Source: Pedobacter sp. Leaf194
Lineage (GTDB): Bacteria > Bacteroidota > Bacteroidia > Sphingobacteriales > Sphingobacteriaceae
Assembly: GCF_001423945.1 (NCBI RefSeq)
Contig: NZ_LMPU01000009.1
Coordinates: 372,416-436,415 of the forward strand
DNA length: 64,000 nucleotides
Reading direction: 5' to 3'
Part shown: positions 53,173 through 63,800 of the stretch, one piece after another
Layout: each line of letters begins with the position of its first letter
Numbering within the stretch: the stretch's first letter is position 1
The notes under the pieces: generated by a model
What the model was told of the DNA's origin: nothing
Databases searched by the model: none
What the model saw: only the letters and a program-made list of their open reading frames with translations
Position numbers and translations under genes: made by a program

Positions 53173-55172
53173 TGGAGCAATTATTTAATCGGAAATACAT
53201 CATTCAAGGCTTGTTTATTGTGGTGGCCATTATTTTGCTGGCAAAGCTTTTTTACATACAGATTGTGAGCGATAAAGCCTTTGTTGCTGCCGAAAGTAAT
53301 GTGTTAAAGAAAAAATTCAAATACCCAGCCCGCGGTGCAATTCTGGATAGAAACATGAGGGTTATTGTGCAGAATGAGCCCGTGTACGATTTGATGGTAA
53401 TACCAAACGAGGTAAAATCTTTTGATACGGTGGCGCTTGCAAATGCGCTCGAAATTTCGATAGAAGAGGTTCGCAAAAGTATGCGTAAGGCAAAGCTTAA
53501 GTCGAACTACCAAGCCACCCCATTTGCAAAACAAATTTCTGTACAGAGTTATGCTCGTTTGCAGGAAATTATGTACCGCTTTCCGGGTTTTTCAACTCAG
53601 GACAGAACCATACGTCATTACCCAGACAGCGTTGGCGGCCAGTTATTTGGCTATGTTAAAGAGGTTAGTCAGGATGATATTGAAAAATCTGAAGGTTATT
53701 ACCGGTCTGGCGATTACATTGGAAAGAGTGGCTTAGAGCGTTCTTACGAAGAAATTTTGCGTGGCGAAAAAGGCGTTGTCAACACCGTTTATGATGCCAG
53801 AAATACACCTCAGGGCAGTTATGCCAATGGAAAATATGATGTAAATGCAGTTTCCGGAGAGCGTTTGATTTCCGGCATCGACATTCAGGTGCAAAAACTT
53901 GGTGAAGAGTTGATGAAAAACAAGGTTGGCGCAATTGTAGCAATTGAGCCATCAACCGGAGAGATTCTGGCCTTTGTGAGTAGCCCGGGTTACGACCCGA
54001 ATTTACTTGTAGGCAGAAGTCAGGGCAATAATTACATGGATTTGATTGGAAACCCGTACAAACCTTCCATCGTTCGCCCGATACAGGGAAAGTATCCTCC
54101 CGGCTCATCGTTTAAACCTATTGACGCATTACTCGCCTTGCAGGAAGGTGTAATTGATGTAAACACAACCTTCAACTGCCCCGGATATTACATGGCAGGT
54201 AACCATAAGGTGAAGTGTGAACACGTTGACGGAAATATAAGCATGCGGCGAGGCATTGCACGAAGCTGCAATACTTATTTTTGCCACGTTTTTCAAAAAC
54301 TTATCACAAAAAATGGCATGAAAAATCAACGTCAAACCTATCAGGATTGGCGGGACAAGATTGCAAAATTTGGTTTCGGTCAAAAACTCGACATCGATTT
54401 ACCATTCGAAAAGCAAGGCTACTTTTACAATGCCGACCATTACGACAAAATTTACGGTAAGCGGTGGGGTTACACAACTGTAATTTCGCAGGCCATTGGC
54501 CAGGGTGAAATAACGGCAACTCCTTTACAAATTGCAAACGCAATGGCAATAATTGCCAACCGTGGCTATTACATAAAACCCCATCTGATAAAAGCGATGG
54601 GCGATAAAATTAAAAAGGAGTACAAAGAAAAAAATTACGTTGGTGTAGATGAAAAATATTTCGAGCCGGTTATTGATGGCATGCAGGATTGTGTAAACAG
54701 CGCATGGGGAACAGCAACGTTATCAAGAATACCAGATTTACTAATGTGTGGCAAAACCGGAACAGTACAAAATCCACACGGAAAAAACCACTCCGTATTT
54801 ATTGGTTTCGCACCGAGGGATAACCCAAAAATTGCGATTGCCGTTATTGTGGAAAATGCTGGTTTTGGAAGTACTTATGCGGCCCCGATAGCCAGTTACC
54901 TGGTAGAGAAATACATTAAAGGCAGCGTTACCGGCGCAAGGGCAAATCAGGTAGAGTGGATGAAAAGCCAGAATCTATTGCCTTTGCTTATCGATAAGAG
55001 TAAAAAACTGAAACTAACAAAAGCGGATAGTCTGATAATTAAGAAAACAGATTCTATGAAACGTTTAAACGACAGTTTAAGGCTGAAGCCCGCTACTGCC
55101 AAAAGGCCCATCTCTGCCCAGTTATTGCAAAAGCCAGCAACAACCGCACAAAAAGAACAGAATAAAAAATGA
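53172..55172 (+). CDS. mrdA: Penicillin-binding protein 2 (peptidoglycan transpeptidase)
   Basis: 666 residues. One N-terminal membrane helix (about 13-31), a PBP dimerisation domain and the transpeptidase: Ser312-x-x-Lys315 (GSSFK), SCN and KTG (CGKTGTVQNP). A Lys/Ser-rich tail of about 50 residues follows. PBP2 works with RodA; the genes overlap by 4 bp. Confidence 0.95.
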   Translation: MEQLFNRKYIIQGLFIVVAIILLAKLFYIQIVSDKAFVAAESNVLKKKFKYPARGAILDRNMRVIVQNEPVYDLMVIPNEVKSFDTVALANALEISIEEVRKSMRKAKLKSNYQATPFAKQISVQSYARLQEIMYRFPGFSTQDRTIRHYPDSVGGQLFGYVKEVSQDDIEKSEGYYRSGDYIGKSGLERSYEEILRGEKGVVNTVYDARNTPQGSYANGKYDVNAVSGERLISGIDIQVQKLGEELMKNKVGAIVAIEPSTGEILAFVSSPGYDPNLLVGRSQGNNYMDLIGNPYKPSIVRPIQGKYPPGSSFKPIDALLALQEGVIDVNTTFNCPGYYMAGNHKVKCEHVDGNISMRRGIARSCNTYFCHVFQKLITKNGMKNQRQTYQDWRDKIAKFGFGQKLDIDLPFEKQGYFYNADHYDKIYGKRWGYTTVISQAIGQGEITATPLQIANAMAIIANRGYYIKPHLIKAMGDKIKKEYKEKNYVGVDEKYFEPVIDGMQDCVNSAWGTATLSRIPDLLMCGKTGTVQNPHGKNHSVFIGFAPRDNPKIAIAVIVENAGFGSTYAAPIASYLVEKYIKGSVTGARANQVEWMKSQNLLPLLIDKSKKLKLTKADSLIIKKTDSMKRLNDSLRLKPATAKRPISAQLLQKPATTAQKEQNKK

Positions 55173-56434
55173 TGCAACAACAGGGTAACAGGTTTTTCTT
55201 TAATGTTGACTGGATAACGGTTCTGATTTATATTGCATTGTGCGCAATTGGTTTTACCAATATCTACGCTTCAATTCCACATCCTGATAACGCAGCAGGC
55301 TTTGATTTCTCCAGCAGCTACGGAAAACAGTTAATCTATATCGTTTCGGGGTTGGTTCTAGGCTTATCAATTTTACTGTTTGATGGAAGGCTTTTCAATG
55401 TATTTGCACCGTTTGTCTACGGCGGAACTTTGCTGCTGCTCATCGCGGTGCTGTTTATCGGGCGGAATGTTGGTGGCAACCAGGCCTGGATTCCAATCGG
55501 TTCATTCAGGTTGCAACCATCCGAGTTTGCAAAGTTTGGCACAGCACTACTTTTGGCGAGGTATGTAAGCACATTTAACCCTAAGTTTAGGGATTTGAAA
55601 ACCATCTTAATTGCCGGAATCATTGTCGCTGCCCCACTTTTGCTCATCATGATGCAGCCAGATACGGGCTCGGCTTTGGTATTCCTCGCCTTTATGTTCC
55701 CTTTGTACCGCGAAGGCTTATCGGGCTATTTCCTTTTGATATTTTTAGGGATGATTGTGCTGTTCGTGGCCGATTTTCTTGTACCCACAACCATATTAAT
55801 CCTTATTCTTGTTGCAATTTGCGGCTTATTTATCTATGCCAACAAGCGTAAACAGAAACTAATTATTACAACGGTTTTCGTAACCTTAGTAGCAATCGGT
55901 TATTTGTTTCTGGTTAAGGTAGCTTACGAAAAAGTGCTCCAGCCACATCAGCGGAACCGCATTGAATTAATGCTTGGTTTAAAAACAGACAACAAAGGTG
56001 CCGGCTATAATGTAATTCAATCTCAAATTGCAATCGGCTCCGGACAAGCAACCGGAAGGGGGTTTTTACAGGGAACACAAACTAAATACGGCTATGTTCC
56101 GGAGCAAAGTACCGATTTTATTTTCTCTACCGTGGGTGAAGAATGGGGCTTCCTGGGTTGCTCAATACTTATCGGTTTGTACAGTTTTTTACTGCTCAGA
56201 TTGATAAATCTTGCAGAACGTCAGCGTTCTACTTTCTCCAGGGTATATGGCTATAGTGTTGCCTGTATCTTGTTCTTCCACATATTTATAAATATTGGAA
56301 TGACGATTGGGATTATTCCGGTGATTGGTATTCCTCTCCCGTTAATCAGTTATGGCGGTTCCTCTTTGTGGAGTTTTACCATCCTGATTTTTATCTTTTT
56401 GAAACTGGATTCGAACCGGATGGGCTTTATTTAA
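55169..56434 (+). CDS. rodA: Rod-shape glycosyltransferase RodA (SEDS family)
   Basis: 421 residues, about ten membrane helices; SEDS landmarks QPSEFAKFG, QPDTGSALV, GSGQATGRG and GEEWGFLG. It polymerises lipid II into glycan strands. Last gene of mreBCD-mrdA-rodA; its 3' end overlaps the convergent SDR gene by 4 bp. Confidence 0.96.
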   Translation: MMQQQGNRFFFNVDWITVLIYIALCAIGFTNIYASIPHPDNAAGFDFSSSYGKQLIYIVSGLVLGLSILLFDGRLFNVFAPFVYGGTLLLLIAVLFIGRNVGGNQAWIPIGSFRLQPSEFAKFGTALLLARYVSTFNPKFRDLKTILIAGIIVAAPLLLIMMQPDTGSALVFLAFMFPLYREGLSGYFLLIFLGMIVLFVADFLVPTTILILILVAICGLFIYANKRKQKLIITTVFVTLVAIGYLFLVKVAYEKVLQPHQRNRIELMLGLKTDNKGAGYNVIQSQIAIGSGQATGRGFLQGTQTKYGYVPEQSTDFIFSTVGEEWGFLGCSILIGLYSFLLLRLINLAERQRSTFSRVYGYSVACILFFHIFINIGMTIGIIPVIGIPLPLISYGGSSLWSFTILIFIFLKLDSNRMGFI

Positions 56435-57225
56435 AGAATGGAGCGGATTAATCCACCCTCAACTCTAATGGATGCGCCATTTGTACCCGATGCCAAAGGG
56501 CTTACATAATACGTTACGGTATTTGCAATTTCCTCAACATCTAAAAATCTTTTTATAAGCGATGTTGGGCGCATATTTTTAAAAAAGTCCGTTTCTACTT
56601 CTGCAACCGTCAAATTTCCTGATTTCGCTAAGTCCTCGATAAAACCACCCACCCCTTTCGACTTTGTCGGGCCGGGCAAAATCGAATTAACGGTTACTCC
56701 TGTGCCTTTCGTTAATTCTGCTAAACCCCTGCTCACGGCTAGCTGTGCTGTTTTAGTCATGCCATAATGAATCATTTCATCAGGAATAAAAACGGCAGAT
56801 TCGCTCGAAATAAAAATGATTCGACCCCAGTTTTTAGCAAGCATTTTTGAAAATACCGAGCGTGACAGGCGGATACCACTCATCACATTCACCTCAAAAA
56901 ACCTGAACCAGTCTTCATCAGGAATTTCTTCAAATGCCATAGGCTCAAAAATCCCGGCATTGTTAATCAGGATATCAATCTCAGGTAACTGCTCAATTAG
57001 TGAATTTACTTCCTCCACCTTCGAAAAGTCTGCTGCAATCCCCGAAACGTTTTCGCTGCCCGAAATTTTAGCCAATTCTTTAAGAGCCGCATCAACACGC
57101 TCTTCGCTCCTCCCGTTTATAATAACTTTAACGCCTTCTTTTAGTAAACTTTCGGCTATGGCGTAGCCAATACCTGCAGTAGAACCGCTAATAAAGGCTG
57201 TTTTGTTTTTGAGCTGTAAATCCAT
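56431..57225 (-). CDS. SDR-family oxidoreductase
   Basis: 264 residues. GSTAGIGYAIAES binds NAD(P), NNAGIF follows, Ser in SSESAVFIP and Tyr-x3-Lys in HYGMTKTAQ are the catalytic residues. Similar to FabG but the substrate is not known. It lies 8 bp downstream of the acidic unknown gene, so the two share a transcript. Confidence 0.9.
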   Translation of the reverse strand: MDLQLKNKTAFISGSTAGIGYAIAESLLKEGVKVIINGRSEERVDAALKELAKISGSENVSGIAADFSKVEEVNSLIEQLPEIDILINNAGIFEPMAFEEIPDEDWFRFFEVNVMSGIRLSRSVFSKMLAKNWGRIIFISSESAVFIPDEMIHYGMTKTAQLAVSRGLAELTKGTGVTVNSILPGPTKSKGVGGFIEDLAKSGNLTVAEVETDFFKNMRPTSLIKRFLDVEEIANTVTYYVSPLASGTNGASIRVEGGLIRSIL

Positions 57226-57233
57226 ATTTTTTT

Positions 57234-58394
57234 TTAGCGGGAGAATCTTCTGTTTAATAATTCGTAAAACTGGTCTACCGTAGATTGCTTGGCTCCCCAG
57301 TTATTTTTAACCGCATAATTATTCTGTAAGAAAGTGTCTGCAGATTCGAAATTTGGCATTTTATTCACAATATCGAGTGCTTCTGAATAAGCCAGATTGT
57401 ATCCGTTGAATAAATCTTTAATAAAAAGTAACTTCTCATTCACGTTAATTGCCTGTTTTAAATCCGCAATTGGCGCCTTAACTGGCTCATCTTGTGCACT
57501 ATTCGTTTTTGCCAGCAAATCATTTAACGAACGAGCTGGTTTCGAAGATATAGGTTCATTTGCAGGTTTTACAGGAATGGCGTGAGGGGTAAAAACCGGC
57601 CGCTCAGTTTCCACAGGTGGCGAAATGATGTCATCATCAAGGTCGACATTTTTTAAAGCTTCAATTGGTTCAGATTGGTGCGGCGCAAATGATGAGTCTG
57701 CCGCGGTGTGGTTTATAGGATGCTCCTGCTCATGTGGTATTAAGAATGGCTCCGGACCAATTTCATCTTCGTCGACTGCTAAAGGTGCCTCTTCAATTGG
57801 CTCCTGCTCTTTTTCCAGGATGCGTTTCTTCTGCGCCAACACCTCCTCTTCTGCCTTGCTTAATGGCCTGTCGAAGATTTCATCTACTGATTTTTCTTCA
57901 TAATCAAACTTATCATCGTTGCTGTGTTTACCCAACACAAATTCAAAACTCTTTGATTCCTGATCAGGCTTAAAAAAATCTTTTTCTAATAATTCTTCCG
58001 TTTTCTCCTGCTGAATGAACTTATTTTCGAATATTTCTTCTTCCGGAAGTACATCAACACGTTCTTCTTCTTCCTCGGCTGTTGCAATTTCTTCAAGTTT
58101 GCCGGCGTCGTCAGCTTCCTTTTCCTGCTGATAAAGTTGCTCGGGCAGTATAATCGTATTTTGTTCTTCGAGCAATAAACCTGCGTCAGTTTCCACCGGT
58201 TTTTTTGCTTCCGTTAATGTGTTAAGTTTTTTAACTACTTTAACATGGTCTGCGAGGAAATCGGCATTAGCCAGAAAGAGTTCGAGCTCTAACTCATTTA
58301 ATTCTTCAGGATTTTGAGCCAGAAAATGATATTGCTCGTTAAGCTCTGTCAAAATTGCACCTATCTTTCGGAAAATATCTTGTTGGTTCATCAT
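57234..58394 (-). CDS. Acidic protein of unknown function
   Basis: 386 residues. The ends (about 1-75 and 300-386) are helical; the long middle is rich in Glu, Asp and Pro and likely disordered. No signal or membrane helix. The C-terminal block (FNGYNLAYSEALDIVNKMPN, DQFYELLNRRF) is the most domain-like. Similar proteins occur in other Bacteroidota, but I know no function. Confidence 0.7.
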   Translation of the reverse strand: MMNQQDIFRKIGAILTELNEQYHFLAQNPEELNELELELFLANADFLADHVKVVKKLNTLTEAKKPVETDAGLLLEEQNTIILPEQLYQQEKEADDAGKLEEIATAEEEEERVDVLPEEEIFENKFIQQEKTEELLEKDFFKPDQESKSFEFVLGKHSNDDKFDYEEKSVDEIFDRPLSKAEEEVLAQKKRILEKEQEPIEEAPLAVDEDEIGPEPFLIPHEQEHPINHTAADSSFAPHQSEPIEALKNVDLDDDIISPPVETERPVFTPHAIPVKPANEPISSKPARSLNDLLAKTNSAQDEPVKAPIADLKQAINVNEKLLFIKDLFNGYNLAYSEALDIVNKMPNFESADTFLQNNYAVKNNWGAKQSTVDQFYELLNRRFSR

Positions 58395-58442
58395 AAATTA
58401 TAAAACGATTTTTTAGGTGATTTATGTTGGTAACTATGTATA

Positions 58443-58450
58443 CAAAAATA
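58443..58450 (-). promoter_or_regulatory. -7 promoter box of the acidic-protein operon
   Basis: TATTTTTG (TAnnTTTG) on the minus strand, with TTG 18 bp upstream. The rest of the 58395-58704 gap shows no gene. Confidence 0.55.
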
Positions 58451-58704
58451 ACACTTAATTATGGTATTCAATTTCAATGATCAAATGATAAAAATTTCAC
58501 CATGTTATCAAAGGTAATTTATCTTTTGAAATACACAATCGTTGTTACCGATAGGTGTAACGCTTGTCGTTCCGCTAAAATAATTATCATAATAACATAA
58601 ATACAGCGATTATGTTAGAGATTTATTTTCAAATTTTTTCTGAGCCTGCGCCAAACTGGTTTCTTATCAAACCAAAATAAAACAGCTTGGAGAGATAACG
58701 AACA

Positions 58705-58905
58705 TCAAATTTCCCGTGATTTTGGTTTGGTAAAAAATCGGGTGAAAACCAAGTATATAATAGGGCCAAGCAATCGAAGAAATATAACCAGCAAAATCCA
58801 CATGGTTTTGTTATACCTCAAGGGCAGATTGGTAAACATATCGACTATCGCCCAGACTGGGACAATTATGCCTAAAAATAACAAAAACAACTCTTCAATT
58901 CCCAT
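58705..58905 (-). CDS. PLDc_N (phospholipase D N-terminal-like) mini membrane protein
   Basis: 66 residues from MGIEELFLLF. An upstream ATG at 58935 exists, but the -7 box at 58941-58948 would leave it without a leader, so the internal start is preferred. Two membrane helices and the WAIVDMFTN...WILLVIFLRLLGPIIYL pattern place it in the PLDc_N family, normally the anchor part of cardiolipin synthases; stand-alone copies have no known role. Confidence 0.75.
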   Translation of the reverse strand: MGIEELFLLFLGIIVPVWAIVDMFTNLPLRYNKTMWILLVIFLRLLGPIIYLVFTRFFTKPKSREI

Positions 58906-58940
58906 AATGAATTTTAAATTACCGCTCAACGCCATGTAAA

Positions 58941-58948
58941 CAAATGTA
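58941..58948 (-). promoter_or_regulatory. -7 promoter box of the PLDc_N gene
   Basis: TACATTTG fits TAnnTTTG. Its distance to the two candidate ATGs supports the start at 58905. Confidence 0.6.
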
Positions 58949-59064
58949 GTTGTATGAAAAGAGATTTATTCTACACGGGAAGTTAATGAAAATTTTAGGT
59001 TCTTTATAGTATAAGCCGCTGCATTTTGGCGATGGTTTTTTTTAATGCTCAGCTCATATTTTAC

Positions 59065-59072
59065 TATCTTTG
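59065..59072 (+). promoter_or_regulatory. Possible -7 promoter box of tdk
   Basis: TATCTTTG fits TAnnTTTG but lies 174 bp before the tdk ATG, implying a long leader. The gap 58906-59245 has no gene. Confidence 0.4.
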
Positions 59073-59245
59073 GCTAACACTTTGAATTTAAAAAGAGCAT
59101 AGATTTGCATATATCTAAAGTTAAATGCTTGTCACTCTTTGTCATTCGAAATAATTGAAGTTACAACCGGGCCACTTCAGTAAATTAATATGATATTTGT
59201 TCAGTTTAAAAATTATCATACGACAGAGAAAGTAAAGGATTGAGC

Positions 59246-59827
59246 ATGTTATTCAGCGAACAAAATTTTAGGAGAAGAGGTGAATTTTCAGGAAGTATAG
59301 AAGTTGTATGTGGCTCTATGTTTTCTGGAAAAACAGAGGAACTTATTCGCAGGTTAAAAAGAGCTCAGATTGCAAAGTTAAATGTTGAGATTTTTAAACC
59401 TCGCACGGATACCCGTTACCATGAAAGTGCTGTAGTGTCGCACGATTTAAATTCCATAAATTCTACACCGGTGGATAACGCATCGGCCATACTTTTATTA
59501 GGCGCAAATACACAGGTTGTTGGCATTGATGAAGCTCAGTTTTTTGATAACGAACTGCCAGAAGTATGCAATAAACTTGCAATGAAAGGTATCAGGGTGA
59601 TTGTAGCAGGGTTGGATATGGATTTTACCGGTAAGCCTTTTGGACCAATGCCGGCATTAATGGCCATTGCAGAACATGTAACCAAGGTTAATGCGGTTTG
59701 CGTTTGCTGTGGTAACCCTGCTTTATTTAGTTACCGAACCGTTGCTGATGAATCGACTGTACTTTTGGGCGAGAAAGAAAGCTATGAGCCGCGGTGTAGG
59801 GCGTGCTACAATATCGATAAAGGCTAA
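59246..59827 (+). CDS. tdk: Thymidine kinase
   Basis: 193 residues from the ATG at 59246; the two codons before it (TTG AGC) are in frame but the TTG is weaker. P-loop [17 protein letters not shown] (Walker B) and the zinc lasso with CVCCGN and CRAC are present. It salvages thymidine to dTMP. Confidence 0.95.
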   Translation: MLFSEQNFRRRGEFSGSIEVVCGSMFSGKTEELIRRLKRAQIAKLNVEIFKPRTDTRYHESAVVSHDLNSINSTPVDNASAILLLGANTQVVGIDEAQFFDNELPEVCNKLAMKGIRVIVAGLDMDFTGKPFGPMPALMAIAEHVTKVNAVCVCCGNPALFSYRTVADESTVLLGEKESYEPRCRACYNIDKG

Positions 59828-59839
59828 GTCCGTTTATCT

Positions 59840-59928
59840 TGCAGTGGTTCAATAGTCATTAGCTCGTTGGTTAAAGTGCTTTGCTGATTCGCAGTCGCTA
59901 TTTGACGATTCACTGTTATTGCTCATTT
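59840..59928. repeat. Probable word-repeat element after tdk
   Basis: Words GTTCAATAGTCATTAGCTCG on the left and CGATTCACTG then TTATTGCTC on the right; the words resemble those of the 18181-18251 hairpin. Pairing is weaker than in the others. Confidence 0.45.
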
Positions 59929-59986
59929 TAAATATTTTTGCTATCGGTTGCGAAACCTTTAAGCTTATCCGCTAAAGCATAAAATC

Positions 59987-60778
59987 ATGAAAAAAAACAT
60001 TTCTATTCTCGGTTGTGGTTGGTTCGGTTTTGCACTTGCCAAGAAATTAATCGAAAATGGCTATAATGTTAAAGGGTCGACAACAACTCCGGAAAAAATT
60101 CTTTTGTTGGCAGAAGCTAAAGTAAAACCATTTCTTATAAATTTTACCGGGGAGAAAATTGTTGGCAACGACGATTTCTTTGATGCTGATGTACTCTTTA
60201 TCTGCATACCGCCTAAAAGAAATTCAGCCGAACTGGAAAGCTATCCTTTCAAAATCAAATCGATTTTAGAAAGTGCTGAAAATAGAAGTGCAAACATTGT
60301 GTTAATTAGCTCGACAAGTGTGTATGGCGACGAGAATAAAACCGTGAACGAAAATACATCGACCAGGCCTGATACAGCTTCTGGCGGTGTAGTAGCAGAT
60401 GCGGAAGAAGTTTTTAAAATAAAATACCCTCAAAATTATACCATTATCCGCTTTGCGGGATTAATCGGCCCGGAGCGCAATCCTGGTCGCTTTTTTGCCG
60501 GCAAAACCAATGTGCCTAACGGCTTGGCGCCAGTAAACCTCATTCATCAAACGGACGCTGTAGGCATAGCGATTTCTATTTTAGACAAGCAGGCTTTTGG
60601 GAGAATTTACAATGCTTGTGCACCAACACATCCATCGAAGCAGGAATTTTATACCAAAGCAGCACTCGATAGTGGCTTGCAGAGCCCGGAATTTGTTGCT
60701 GAAAAAGCGAGCTGGAAGATAGTAGAGAGTATAAATGTTCCGGAGTTTTTGGGTTATGCCTTTGAAATTAAGCTTTAA
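59987..60778 (+). CDS. NAD(P)-binding epimerase-like protein (YeeZ type, atypical SDR)
   Basis: 263 residues. GCGWFGFALAKKL binds NAD(P); the C-terminal half follows the atypical SDR YeeZ pattern. The usual Tyr-x3-Lys is missing (TASGGVVADAEEVF stands at its place), as in YeeZ, so the chemistry is unknown. Monocistronic; convergent with the helicase gene, 26 bp between the stops. Confidence 0.8.
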   Translation: MKKNISILGCGWFGFALAKKLIENGYNVKGSTTTPEKILLLAEAKVKPFLINFTGEKIVGNDDFFDADVLFICIPPKRNSAELESYPFKIKSILESAENRSANIVLISSTSVYGDENKTVNENTSTRPDTASGGVVADAEEVFKIKYPQNYTIIRFAGLIGPERNPGRFFAGKTNVPNGLAPVNLIHQTDAVGIAISILDKQAFGRIYNACAPTHPSKQEFYTKAALDSGLQSPEFVAEKASWKIVESINVPEFLGYAFEIKL

Positions 60779-60804
60779 GTGCCGATTTCCTCCGCGAAAA
60801 ATAA

Positions 60805-63800
60805 TTAACTCAACAAGCCCAATAATTCCTGCCTGCTTAGGTTTTTAAACAAGCCGTTTTCGTTCTGAATTAAATCTTTAACCAGATCTTTTTTCACTGC
60901 CTGCAGTTTCATAATTTTTTCCTCAATCGTATCCGGGCAAATCAGGCGAACGGCCATTACATTTTTATGTTGGCCAATGCGATACGCCCGGTCAATGGCC
61001 TGGTTTTCTACCGCAGGGTTCCACCAAGGGTCAACGAGGTAAACATAATCTGCTTCGGTTAAATTTAAACCCGTTCCACCGGCCTTTAAACTGATTAAAA
61101 AAACCGGAACGTCGGTATTCTGGAATGATTGCACAACTTCCTGCCGCTTTTTAGTCTGCCCGGTTAAATATTCATACTTAATGCCTTTAAGCTCCAGCGC
61201 TTTTTTGATTAAATCGAGCATGGTTACAAATTGCGAGAAAACTAAAATTTTATGGTTTGCGGCCTTAACCTGAAGCTGTTCTATAAGCACATCAATCTTT
61301 GATGATGCCTGTAAATAGGACTTCCCATCGGCAAGCAGGGCTGCAGAGTTGCAAATCTGCCTTAGGCGGGTTATACTTTTTAACACATGCATCGAACTTT
61401 TAGGCAACTCATCTTCAGTTTTCCCTAGAATATAATCCTGAATTTCCTTTTTATTTGCCTCATAAACTTCACGTTGCTCCGCTCCCATTTCACAATAAAG
61501 TATTACCTCAGTTTTATCCGGTAGTTCTTTGGCAACCTCTTCTTTAGTTCTTCTTAAAATAAAAGGCCGAATCTTTTTCTGCAATTCAGCCGCCCGTTTG
61601 CTGTCTTTAAACTGATCAATCGGGGTAGAGTATAAATCTGCAAACTGTTGTTTACTACCAAACAAACCCGGACAAGCGAATGAAAGTTGTCCATACAAAT
61701 CAAACGTATTATTTTCTACGGGCGTTCCCGTAATGGCCACTTTATTTCTGGATTGCAACATGCGCACCGTTTTATACCGCTGCGATTCGGGGTTCTTTAT
61801 GTTTTGCGACTCATCCAGAAAAATATAATTGAAGCGATAATCTTTCAGGAAACGAATATCAGAAAGTAGTGTGCCGTAAGATGTGAGAACAATTTCATAA
61901 TTGTCAAAATTATAGGATTTTTTTGTCCTGTCGGTTCCGTAAATGGTTTTCACCTTAACAGATGGCGCAAATTTTTCGACTTCCGTTTTCCAGTTAAAAA
62001 TTAACGATGCCGGCACAACAATTAGATTTGTATTCTGTACGACTTTTTTTCGTTGCGTTAAAATAAAGGCAATAATCTGAATGGTTTTGCCCAATCCCAT
62101 ATCATCGGCCAGGATGGAACCAAAGTTAAAATCATCCAGAAAATTTAGGCGGTTTAAACCGTCTTTCTGGTATTCACGCAGCGTAGCATTAAGTTCTTGA
62201 GGTATTTCAATATCAGTGGCTAAATCTGCTCCGTCAAACTTCTGTTTAAAACTGCTAAGCTCATTTTTAACATGGCCTTCAAGCAAAGCATCTTCATACA
62301 AATCGTTTATTACTGCAAACTTTATTTTTGGGGTAAGCAAAGTGTCCTCAACAATTTCACCTGCGCTGAAATAACCCGTAAACTTTCTAATCCATTCTTC
62401 AGGCAAAATGCCCTGAGTTCCATCATCGAGCGTTACAAATTTGCTTTTATTTCTAATCGATTTGTGCAGGTGCTTTAGCGCCACATTTTGCGTACCAAAC
62501 TTCAGCTTTACTTTGGTTTCAAACCAGTCTGTTCCGCTTAAAACTTCGATATTAATTGCAGCTTTGTAACCATTAAGCTTGTTGTTTTTGAGCTGGTTGA
62601 AACCTAAAATATGAATTTCTTTGCTTCGCCATGCCTCAAAAGCATCTAAAAACCAAAGTTCTTCCAAAAATCTTTTGCGGTGGAGGTAATACGAATCGTT
62701 CGTTTCCTGATCGTAAAAGAAAGGATGTTGCCTTAATATTTCAGCAATAAATTGCAACTCGACCTCTTCATCACGCTTCACGGTAAAAAGATTACCGAAC
62801 TTATCCTGCGATTGAATTGTCTTTTTGGAAAGCACCGGAATTTCCAGGTTACCATAACGCATAACCGGAGTAATCAGAATAAAATCTTCAGATTCTGACA
62901 GGTAAACCAGTTTTTCCAATTCCAGATCGAAGCCCTTTTCCTCAATTTGCCCCTGCGTTGCCGGTTTAAGGAAGGAATAATCTACCTTGATATTGTTTTC
63001 TAACTGAATAAGTATGTTTTTTTGAAACTCCGGATATTTGCTTTTGTGAATAACAAGGCGATTGCTTTGCTTTACAAAAAAGCCTATCACCTTAACCAAA
63101 TCTGCATTAGCTAAAAGGTAAAGCTGGTTTTTCAGTTGCACAAAATAGTTATACCTAATAACAAGATTATCGAGGGAATAGGCATTTCCGTTTATCTGTA
63201 AACGGCCGTTAATTTCGAAAAAATCGTCTTTTTGGTTCACAGATAAATGTAAATCACCATCAAGTAGCTGCAAATCGACAGGTAGAATTGATGAAGGCTG
63301 AATGTTGGAATGCAGTTTATTATCGTGCAGGAAAACCGGCATTTTCCTGGGGTTTTTCACTACCGATTTTAATGCCTCAATTTCAGCGGCAACATTTTCC
63401 GTTGTATAGTTATTTTGAAACCTCGCAATTCCGCTATAAAACTTCAGCACTGCACTGTCTTCTGTTTTGAAGAGATAATCTGCAGGGTTAACCACTTTCA
63501 TCGGGTTTTTAACTTTCCCGGTTTTAGTAAGTGCAGCCTCGAACAACTCGATATTGAGCTGCCCGTAATAGCGGTGGTTACCCAGCACGAGCAAGAGTGG
63601 CGTGCCTTCAGCATTTGAGATCGAGACAGTTTTTTTAGCCGGGAGTAAGGCAGACTGAAGCTGTTGCCGGGCTTCCGTATTAAAGGCCTGCAAGGCGGCT
63701 AGTTTCGGTGCGATGTTAAGCACATCATGTTCTAATTTAATTTTAAAAAGCTCTTCCAGATTTTTTTCGTTTTCCAAACCGTAATCCGCAGCTATTTTGG

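Noticed and set aside
53172-56434. Division operon (ftsI/ftsW) instead of elongation operon
   Set aside because: The genes follow mreBCD directly and overlap mreD, and the transpeptidase has PBP2-type layout, so mrdA and rodA fit better.
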